The position numbers were made by a program, and so were the translations under genes. This document shows, piece after piece, positions 57,672-64,000 of a stretch of DNA of 64,000 bases. Source of the DNA: an uncultured Thermoanaerobaculia bacterium (GTDB lineage: Bacteria > Acidobacteriota > Thermoanaerobaculia > Multivoradales > Multivoraceae); assembly GCA_951812325.1 (NCBI GenBank), contig OX638294.1, positions 62,001 to 126,000 of the forward strand. Reading direction: 5' to 3'. The notes below the pieces were generated by a model. That model was not told the origin of the DNA. It did not search any database and saw nothing but the letters and a program-made list of their open reading frames with translations. The first letter of the stretch is position 1, and each line of letters starts with the position of its first letter.

Positions 57672-59413
57672 GCGGGGACAGCAGCCCTTCTCTCCGCGTG
57701 GGTAGCCGCACCGGGCGCGAACCGCAGGAGGTCATGAATCGCCGCAAGCAGATCTGCTGGCAGGTCGGCTACGAACCCCGGATCGAGCCGGACGCGACAA
57801 TCGACGACCTGGACCTGGAGTTGGTCGGGAGACACCTGCACCGTACGCCGCTCAGAGGGCGAGACCCGGTCGAGGCGCTCGAGCACTACCAGTTGATCGT
57901 CCGCGCCGCACGCGGGTGGCGCGTGACCAACGCGGCGCTGCTGCTCTTCGCCTCGGGGCCCGTGTTTCGCTGGCATCCGCGGGCCGGCATCCGAATGTCC
58001 AGCGTGTCGGGCCGGCAGCGGCGCCATGGCCCGCGGCGCAACGTGCAGCAACTCTGCGTGGTCCAGCCGCCGCTGGCCGCCGGTCTGCCGGAGGCGATCA
58101 AGATCGCCGGCACCCACGTCCGGCGGACGGAGAAGCTGGTGGGGATGAGGTTCGATTGCGTTCCCGAGTACCCCGCCTTCGCCTGGGAGGAAGCGATCGT
58201 CAACGCGGTGGCGCATCGGGACTACGAGGTCCGGGGCCGGGAGATCGAGATCTGGTTCTACGACGATCACATGGAGGTCAACAGTCCGGGAGGCCTCCTG
58301 CCCGAGGTGACCGAAGAACGGCTGCTGGCGAGGCTGCCGACGCATGTGAGCCGCAACCCGTTGCTCGTCCGAGTGCTGGCGGACGCCGACTTCATGCGGG
58401 AGGAGGGCGAGGGCATCCTGCGCATTCACGAGGAGATGGAACAGAGGAGGCTGCCGCCGCCCGAGATCGAGGCCGAGGACTGGCTGTTCACCATTCGCCT
58501 GTTCAATCACGAGTCCGACCGGGCGGCGAAGAGCGGCGCCGATGTCATACGGGAGCCGCGGGTCTCGATGGACGTTGGCGGCGGTGCGGAGAACAGCCCG
58601 TCCGATACCGGCGCAGGCACTGGTCAAGCCGGCATGCAGGGAGGGGGCGTGCGGTCCGCAGAGACACGCCCGGTGCGCCGGGCGTTGCCGTCGGACATCG
58701 ACCTCTCGGTGGTGCTCGACTATGCAGAGCGCAGTCAGGGCGTTGTCGCCGGCGGCGAGCGGAGCTTGCCGACGAACGAGGCGCTGCTCCAGATGGGGAT
58801 TCTGACGAGTGTGGGGGGCGAACTGCGCCCGACCGTCTTCGGGTCGATGGCGTTCGGCCGAGCCCCGCAGTTGCGTTCACGCTGCGCATCGTTCCTGGTG
58901 ACCTGCTGCGCCTATGCGGGCGAAGATCAGGCCGGCGACGTCATCCTTGCCGGCGAGGCGAGCGGTCGCCTCGGTGACCAGATCCGCCGATGCCTGGGCT
59001 GGATCCGCAGTCTCGGGTGGGGCGAACGGTATGAAGGGTTCTACCGGATCGACGAGCCCATCGTCCCGCCTGCCGCACTCCGCGAGGCTCTCGTCAACGC
59101 CGTCGCGCACCGCGACTACGGCATCCTGGGTTCGCCGGTGCTGTTGGAGATCTTCTCGGACCGGCTGGTCGTCTCAAGTCCGGGAGGACTCCCCTGCGGC
59201 GTGACGCCCGCCACGGTACTTGCCGGCGGTTCCCCTCAGGCCCGCAATCCGCGGATGGTCGAAGCGCTGACCGCTCGAGGGCTGATGGCGGGAAGGGGCG
59301 GAGGTTGGCGGCTGATCCGGGAGGCTATGAACGAGTTCAACGGCACGGAACCCGAGTTGGTGAGCGAGGAAAGCCAGTTCACTCGGGTGACTCTCAGAAC
59401 CCGGGAGGCGTGA
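57668..59413 (+). CDS. Double HATPase_c_4 fusion protein without AlbA_2 domain
   Basis: A 581-residue protein that contains two RecG-type HATPase halves in one chain. The first (residues about 60-290) has EEAIVNAVAHRDYEVRGREI and DHMEVNSPGGLLPEVT. The second (about 340-575) has REALVNAVAHRDYGILGSPV and DRLVVSSPGGLPCGVT, and resembles the end of the protein at 52187. Neither half keeps the N-terminal AlbA_2 nucleic-acid domain; the junction around residues 300-340 is a Gly/Thr-rich linker. It looks like two AlbA_2-type genes that fused after losing their N-termini. It probably forms hetero-oligomers with the neighbouring AlbA_2 proteins. An upstream in-frame extension to 57566 is unlikely. Confidence 0.7.
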   Translation: MSGDSSPSLRVGSRTGREPQEVMNRRKQICWQVGYEPRIEPDATIDDLDLELVGRHLHRTPLRGRDPVEALEHYQLIVRAARGWRVTNAALLLFASGPVFRWHPRAGIRMSSVSGRQRRHGPRRNVQQLCVVQPPLAAGLPEAIKIAGTHVRRTEKLVGMRFDCVPEYPAFAWEEAIVNAVAHRDYEVRGREIEIWFYDDHMEVNSPGGLLPEVTEERLLARLPTHVSRNPLLVRVLADADFMREEGEGILRIHEEMEQRRLPPPEIEAEDWLFTIRLFNHESDRAAKSGADVIREPRVSMDVGGGAENSPSDTGAGTGQAGMQGGGVRSAETRPVRRALPSDIDLSVVLDYAERSQGVVAGGERSLPTNEALLQMGILTSVGGELRPTVFGSMAFGRAPQLRSRCASFLVTCCAYAGEDQAGDVILAGEASGRLGDQIRRCLGWIRSLGWGERYEGFYRIDEPIVPPAALREALVNAVAHRDYGILGSPVLLEIFSDRLVVSSPGGLPCGVTPATVLAGGSPQARNPRMVEALTARGLMAGRGGGWRLIREAMNEFNGTEPELVSEESQFTRVTLRTREA

Positions 59414-59417
59414 CGCC

Positions 59418-60812
59418 TTGAGCAAGCTGCGACAGCCCAGGCGACGACTACCCGGCGGCGGCAATCTGATGCTGCACCTGGACGAGGCCCATGAACGGTT
59501 GGTCGAAGACCTGGCTGCGTTCTTGCGCGGGAAGAGCCGCAGTTGGCGAATCCTCCTCGTTCTGGACGTTGTGGCGCGCCATCGACTCGTGCTCTGGTGC
59601 CCCCCGACGAAGCGAGAGGCCGCGCTTCGGGATCTCGATCGTCGGCTTGCGGATGCGGGTGGCGCGCATTGGTCCGGCCACATACTCGAAGGGCAGAAGC
59701 CAGACGAAGTCCCTGACGGTCGCTGGCAACACGACGCCTGGAGTCAGGCGCGGCGAGAAGGTGATGGTCCAGCGAATCTTCGCGTGCTGGACCGGCACCT
59801 GGCAAAGGCGGGTTGGTTCGATGCGCCGGCCGATCCGCCGTGGCGCCTCGGCAGGCGCCCCAGGAGCGGCGCGTCAATCTGTGCGTTCTACTCGTTCAAG
59901 GGCGGCGTGGGCCGATCCACGGCCCTGGCCGCTGCGGCGCTGCATCTGGCGGCGGGAGGCGACCGGGTGGCGGTACTGGATGCGGATCTCGATTCGCCTG
60001 GTGTGGGATCCTTGCTGCACGGCCACGACGGCGCCGTTGCCGACGTCGGTCTCGTGGACTACCTCCTGGAGGCGCCTCTGATCGGAGAGGCTGGAGCCTG
60101 TCCCCTTGCTGACTACTACCACCGTTGCCCTCCAGACCTTCACGGCGGTCGAGGCGAGATTCTCGTCTTCCCGGCAGGACGGCTGAACCGTCGTTACATC
60201 GAGAAGCTCGCCCGCCTGGACTACGGCGGGAACGGTGCTGGACGCCCGCGGCATCCATTCGTCGACCTCCTGGAGCAGATACGGGAAGAACTGGATCCGC
60301 AGTGGATCCTGGTCGATGCGCGTGCCGGTCTGGGCGAAGTGTCAGGCTTCCTGACCGGAGGCGTGTGCCATCTCCATGTCCTGCTCGGGACCTTGGCGGA
60401 GGCCAGTTGGCGCGGTCTGGAACTGGTGCTCGCTCGCCTCGGCGGGCAGCGTCTCCGTTCGCAGGGCTCGCAGTGCGAGTGCTTCATCGCCGCCGCGATG
60501 ATCCCGCGCCTTCAGGAGGAACGGTACGAGCGCTCGGTCGCGGCCTTCACGGATCGGGCAAGCGACGTGTTCAGCGCCTCCTGCTATGCAGAACCGGGCG
60601 AGCGAGACTCGGCCTGGACGGTGGACGACGTGGCGAACAGCAGTGACGCGCCGCATGTGCCGACGAGCCTTCCCTACGACGCGCGTCTGGCCCTGTTCGC
60701 GGATCTGGAGGAGGTCGCTTCCAGCGTGCTGCTCCAGTCGGGGTCTCCCTACGAGAAGCTCGCCGCCCGTATTCGGATGAGCACGGAGCAGCTCAGGGAG
60801 GCAGGCCGATGA
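59418..60812 (+). CDS. ParA/MinD-like KGGVGR-motif ATPase
   Basis: A 464-residue protein starting at TTG 59418 with GGGAGG upstream. An N-terminal domain of about 140 residues is unrecognised. The deviant Walker A is FYSFKGGVGRSTALAAAAL (KGGVGRS rather than KGGVGKT, about residues 156-174), followed by RVAVLDADLDSPGVGSLL and the switch WILVDARAGLGEVSG. Proteins with KGGVGR are a recognised variant ATPase family found beside Sll1717-type P-loop proteins, which is the next gene here (overlap ATGA). The pair is probably a regulatory or effector module recruited to this BREX operon. Confidence 0.72.
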   Translation: MSKLRQPRRRLPGGGNLMLHLDEAHERLVEDLAAFLRGKSRSWRILLVLDVVARHRLVLWCPPTKREAALRDLDRRLADAGGAHWSGHILEGQKPDEVPDGRWQHDAWSQARREGDGPANLRVLDRHLAKAGWFDAPADPPWRLGRRPRSGASICAFYSFKGGVGRSTALAAAALHLAAGGDRVAVLDADLDSPGVGSLLHGHDGAVADVGLVDYLLEAPLIGEAGACPLADYYHRCPPDLHGGRGEILVFPAGRLNRRYIEKLARLDYGGNGAGRPRHPFVDLLEQIREELDPQWILVDARAGLGEVSGFLTGGVCHLHVLLGTLAEASWRGLELVLARLGGQRLRSQGSQCECFIAAAMIPRLQEERYERSVAAFTDRASDVFSASCYAEPGERDSAWTVDDVANSSDAPHVPTSLPYDARLALFADLEEVASSVLLQSGSPYEKLAARIRMSTEQLREAGR

Positions 60813-62338
60813 CGACGCGATATCTGACGAAGGCTGCCTGCGCCAGTCTGCGCGCCGACCTTCGCGACCTGGGCTACGGTCAGGCGGAATCCGAGACGCC
60901 GACCCTGTTCGGGCGACGCCTGCACCCGGTGCCGCAGCACCTGCGGGCGCTTGATCCGACGGTCGTCCTCGTCGTCGGCGCCAGAGGCACCGGGAAGAGC
61001 GAGTTGTTTCGCGCGTTCTTCAGGGAAGACGCCGAAGGTCTGGGGCCGGCCATTCTGGACCGTGTCGCCGACTACGTGCGAATCGCGCCGGGGTTCGAGC
61101 GCTCAACCTGGATCAATGGGTTCCCTGCCGGCATCGATTTTCCCGATTCCGATGCCCTGAGGCGAGCGATCGATACGGAGGAGCGTGCGAAAGAACTGTG
61201 GCGCCTCATGCTCCTGCGTCGCCTTCGGGACCACCTGGATCCGGAACGGTCGGCCCGCTTCGGGCCAGTGCTCAAGCCGCTTGCCGCGGACCTGGGCGAG
61301 GTGTTCCAGGGTGCGAGCGTGCTGACCGCGAATCCGACTGCGGCTCTGGACGAACTGGAGATCCGGCTGGAGCGGGAAGGCCGCCGGCTCTTCGTGGGTT
61401 ACGACGAGCTCGACACCTTGGGCGGCTTCGACTGGGAGCTCAACTCGCGCCTGGTTCGTGGACTGGTTGCCTTCTGGTCGGACTACAGCCGCAGGTGGCG
61501 GCGCGTTCGCGCGAAGGTCTTTCTCCGCTCCGACCTGTTTCGGCGCCACGCCGGGATGGCGACGGCCGACTTCGCCAAACTGGCCGCGAATCGCGTCGAG
61601 TTGAATTGGCCGGACGCTGCGATTCTTGGGATGTTGGTGAAGCGCATCGCGAACACCTCGGCTGGCTTGGCGGAGTACTGCCGGAAGGCCAGGATCGAGT
61701 TCGACCGGGACGAGCGACTCGGCCTCATTCCTCGGGTCGATAGCCCTGAGCAAGCTCGGCCGCTCCTCGAACGAATGGCCGGTGAGTTCATGGGCGCCAA
61801 CCGGAAGAAGGGGCTGGTCAGGAACTGGGTGTTCGACCACTTGCGGGACGGGGTCGGTGCGGTCTCTCCGAGGAACTTCGTTCGTCTGTTCGAGCTTGCC
61901 GCAGGCAAGGAGTCGGCGAACCAGGAGCTCCGGCCACCGAGATTGCTGCACCCAACGGCCCTGCGCCAGGCCCTGGAGGACGTCTCGGAAGACCATGTAA
62001 GGCAGGGCGCGACCAGTGAGTGGCCGTGGCTCGACGGAGTGCGCAGACGTCTCCGCCTGGATCCTCTGGCGCCGTGGACGCGCCGACAGATAATCGAGTT
62101 GCTCGGCTCGGACGATGTGGATGGCTGGGCTGCTGCCGGGGCCGAAGACGTGCGGCCGCCGGAGGAAGATCCCGCGGCCCTTCTGGAGTACCTCGTTGAA
62201 CTCGGCATTCTGCGCCGTCGTGCGGACGACCGACTCGATGTGCCGGACCCTTACCTGTACGGATTGGGCCTGCGCCGAAAGGGCGGCGTGAAGGTCGGCA
62301 GACGGTCGAAGCGGGCAAGATCGGTGAACCGTGCCTGA
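60809..62338 (+). CDS. Sll1717-family-like P-loop ATPase
   Basis: A 509-residue protein with Walker A VLVVGARGTGKSELFRAFF (about residues 52-70) and a Walker-B-like RLFVGYDELDTLGGFD (about 193). The remainder is helical with a C-terminal winged-helix-like end (LLEYLVELGILRRRADDRLD). It overlaps the KGGVGR ATPase gene by 4 bases, as is usual for this pair. The last 8 bases overlap the start of pglZ. Function is not established; I infer a sensor or effector partner. Confidence 0.7.
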   Translation: MTTRYLTKAACASLRADLRDLGYGQAESETPTLFGRRLHPVPQHLRALDPTVVLVVGARGTGKSELFRAFFREDAEGLGPAILDRVADYVRIAPGFERSTWINGFPAGIDFPDSDALRRAIDTEERAKELWRLMLLRRLRDHLDPERSARFGPVLKPLAADLGEVFQGASVLTANPTAALDELEIRLEREGRRLFVGYDELDTLGGFDWELNSRLVRGLVAFWSDYSRRWRRVRAKVFLRSDLFRRHAGMATADFAKLAANRVELNWPDAAILGMLVKRIANTSAGLAEYCRKARIEFDRDERLGLIPRVDSPEQARPLLERMAGEFMGANRKKGLVRNWVFDHLRDGVGAVSPRNFVRLFELAAGKESANQELRPPRLLHPTALRQALEDVSEDHVRQGATSEWPWLDGVRRRLRLDPLAPWTRRQIIELLGSDDVDGWAAAGAEDVRPPEEDPAALLEYLVELGILRRRADDRLDVPDPYLYGLGLRRKGGVKVGRRSKRARSVNRA

Positions 62339-64000
62339 TGTCGGGCAGATGGCGGCGGGAACAGGAAGCGGATCGCGCGCCGGGGCCGACACACTTCTCG
62401 GGCGGCTGGTCGCCAGCCTCCGGGGCAGGGCGGCGCCGCTCGACGGCCACGCGGCGCCGGCGGCGGTGCTGTGGCCGGATCCGCAGGGGGAGTGGCGTCC
62501 GTTGGCCCGCGTGCTGCGGGAGCGGTTGCCGGAGTTCTTCGTGCTCGGCGCGTACGACGGCGCGGCGCGCCGGGGGCCGGCGATCTGGCTGCGAACGGTG
62601 GTGGAGGGCGCGCTCGGAAGTTCCGCGGCGGCGGCGGGTACGGCGCCGATCCTCTACCTGCCGGAGGTTTCCCGCCAGCAGCTGCGCGCCGGCGACGAGT
62701 GCCCGAACCGCCTGAAGCCCCTGGTGGAACTGCTCTATCGCGGCGCCGTGTGGTGTCACCCGAACGGCCGCGAGTGGACCGTGCGGGCGTTTCTCGCGTC
62801 GCCGAGGTCGCTAGGGCTGGACGTTTCCGACGACCGCGAGACGAGGCAGGCGATTCTGCAGGCCCTGCCGGAGGTCGCGGTCACGCCGCTGGCCCGCCTG
62901 GAGAAGAGGCGACTGGACGCCGACCGGTTTCGCCGCATGTTGAGTCCCGATCTGCCGCGCGACGTGCTCGGGTGGATGGGAGAGGGCGAGGCGATGGCGA
63001 GTCGCCTGGGCTCGGAGCGTTGGAATGCGTTTCGGCAACGCTGCCGCCGGGAACTCGGGTTCGACCCGCAGACGGCCCAGGACGTTGCGGCCGGCGAGCG
63101 GCTGGCTGCCGGAGAGGATGAGTGGGCGCGGGTGTGGGAACGCTTCCTGGAGGCGCCGAAGAGCTACGAGTGGGTGGCGGAGGTGCTGATGCGGAGCCGG
63201 CCATCGGGCGTCCTCCCTTTCGAGTCGGAGCGCTGGCCGGACCTGAACGACGCGGAGGAGCATTCTCTTCGCGGCGCCTTTGAGGAGATCCCCGGCCTGA
63301 ACCACGGCGAGGCCTGCCGGCGGGTCGCCGAACTGGAGGAGAGGCACGGCGCCCGGCGCCGCTGGGTCTGGGCGCGTCTCGAGCTTTCGCCGATGGCGAT
63401 GGTGCTGGCGCCCCTCGCCCGCCTGGCCGGCGAAGCGGGAGCGACCCTGGCGGGCAGTTCGCCGGATGAGATCGCCGCCGGCTATGTCGAGCATGGGTGG
63501 GTTGCGGATGCCGCGGCCCGGGAGGCCCTCGCCGCCGCCCGCACCGGGGACCGGGAACTCGTCGCGTCGGTCGTTCGACACCTCCTCCTGCCCTGGCTCG
63601 AAGACGGGGCGAACGTCTTCCAGGGCGCGGTGGAGCGCTCGGCACTGCCGGCGCGGGGCGGGCAGCCGCCGGTGGAAGCGGAGGAGGACGTGTGCCTGCT
63701 GTTCGTCGACGGACTGCGGTACGAACTCGCTCGCAGGCTGGTCGAGTCGCTGGAGGCGCGGGGACTCGGCACAGGTCTTCGGCATCGTTGGGCGGCGCTG
63801 CCCACCCTGACGGCGACGGGCAAGCCGGCGGTGACCCCGGTGGCGGGGGAGATCAAGGGCAGATCGCCGGGTGCCGACTTCGCGCCGGAATTCGAGGCAA
63901 CCGGCCGGCGTGCCGATGCAGGGACGCTCCGGTCCGCGATCGAGCGGCACGGCTACCAGGTGACCGGCGCCGGCACGCTGGATGCGCCCCTGGGCACGCC
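62331..64000 (+). CDS. pglZ: BREX PglZ, alkaline-phosphatase-superfamily protein, 3' end outside the window
   Basis: The frame runs from GTG 62331 (or ATG 62349) to the window edge with no stop: 556 codons. It has the PglZ N-terminal region (VLWPDPQGEWRPLARVLRER; PILYLPEVSRQQLRAGDECP) and the conserved metal-site start CLLFVDGLRYELARRLVE (about residue 457). LPTLTATGKPAVTPVAGEI follows, as in other PglZ proteins. PglZ is essential in all BREX types and binds PglX. The overlap with the previous gene ties it to the same transcript. Genes expected after it (brxL, brxD/brxHI or brxHII, depending on type) are beyond the edge. Confidence 0.92.
   Translation, partial: MPDVGQMAAGTGSGSRAGADTLLGRLVASLRGRAAPLDGHAAPAAVLWPDPQGEWRPLARVLRERLPEFFVLGAYDGAARRGPAIWLRTVVEGALGSSAAAAGTAPILYLPEVSRQQLRAGDECPNRLKPLVELLYRGAVWCHPNGREWTVRAFLASPRSLGLDVSDDRETRQAILQALPEVAVTPLARLEKRRLDADRFRRMLSPDLPRDVLGWMGEGEAMASRLGSERWNAFRQRCRRELGFDPQTAQDVAAGERLAAGEDEWARVWERFLEAPKSYEWVAEVLMRSRPSGVLPFESERWPDLNDAEEHSLRGAFEEIPGLNHGEACRRVAELEERHGARRRWVWARLELSPMAMVLAPLARLAGEAGATLAGSSPDEIAAGYVEHGWVADAAAREALAAARTGDRELVASVVRHLLLPWLEDGANVFQGAVERSALPARGGQPPVEAEEDVCLLFVDGLRYELARRLVESLEARGLGTGLRHRWAALPTLTATGKPAVTPVAGEIKGRSPGADFAPEFEATGRRADAGTLRSAIERHGYQVTGAGTLDAPLGT

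Overview
The window is a GC-rich chromosomal segment with dense, mostly overlapping genes and strong G/C preference at third codon positions. An HlyD/RND-type periplasmic adaptor, a lipoprotein-type signal and a di-heme cytochrome c point to a Gram-negative bacterium. The gene mix (GldA/F/G-like ABC set with DUF4340, DUF2911, an Eis-like acetyltransferase, an F420-type LLM oxidoreductase) would fit an uncultured Acidobacteriota-like lineage, but no rRNA or intact marker gene is present, so this is only a guess.

Positions 1-13.9 kb are mainly housekeeping or envelope genes: the end of an FtsX-family permease and its HlyD-type adaptor, two minus-strand genes (DUF2911; Eis-like GNAT), then a plus-strand run of ABC ATPase, ABC-2 permease, GldG-like protein, DUF4340 protein, membrane glycosyltransferase-like protein, LLM oxidoreductase and a DUF4143 ATPase. 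Positions 14.0-21.8 kb hold a minus-strand accessory pair: a 2079-residue P-loop NTPase and a 368-residue partner whose C-terminus carries an RNx3H (HEPN-type) motif. This is a candidate undescribed conflict system. It borders a broken DUF368 gene. Positions 22.2-30.5 kb return to metabolism: dicarboxylate symporter, metallo-aminopeptidase, glycerophosphodiesterase, molybdopterin oxidoreductase, SerC and di-heme cytochrome c, with an orphan GyrA fragment between the oxidoreductase and serC.

From 30.6 kb to the right edge lies a defence island built on a BREX operon: brxA (31305), brxB (32320), brxC (32883), pglX (45529) and pglZ (62331, cut by the window edge). A Phd/VapC pair precedes it. 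Between brxC and pglX sit four further modules: XRE-ImmA/IrrE with a truncated PIN gene, TIR plus a RipA-like membrane protein, reverse transcriptase plus nitrilase, and an OLD/PARIS-like ATPase plus DUF4276. Between pglX and pglZ sit a PHP-SMC ATPase with a Schlafen/AlbA_2 ATPase, a second PHP-SMC (TrlF-like) cassette preceded by a stub of another pglX, a fused double-HATPase protein, and a ParA-like/Sll1717-like ATPase pair.

pglX is interrupted at a run of 12 G residues (47994-48005). As sequenced it is out of frame, and losing one G or gaining two restores a protein of about 1298 residues. This looks like a phase-variation switch on the BREX methyltransferase, similar to the one known for the Streptomyces Pgl system. 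The reverse transcriptase/nitrilase genes have clearly lower third-position GC than their neighbours and look recently acquired. The BREX subtype cannot be fixed because the genes after pglZ lie outside the window.
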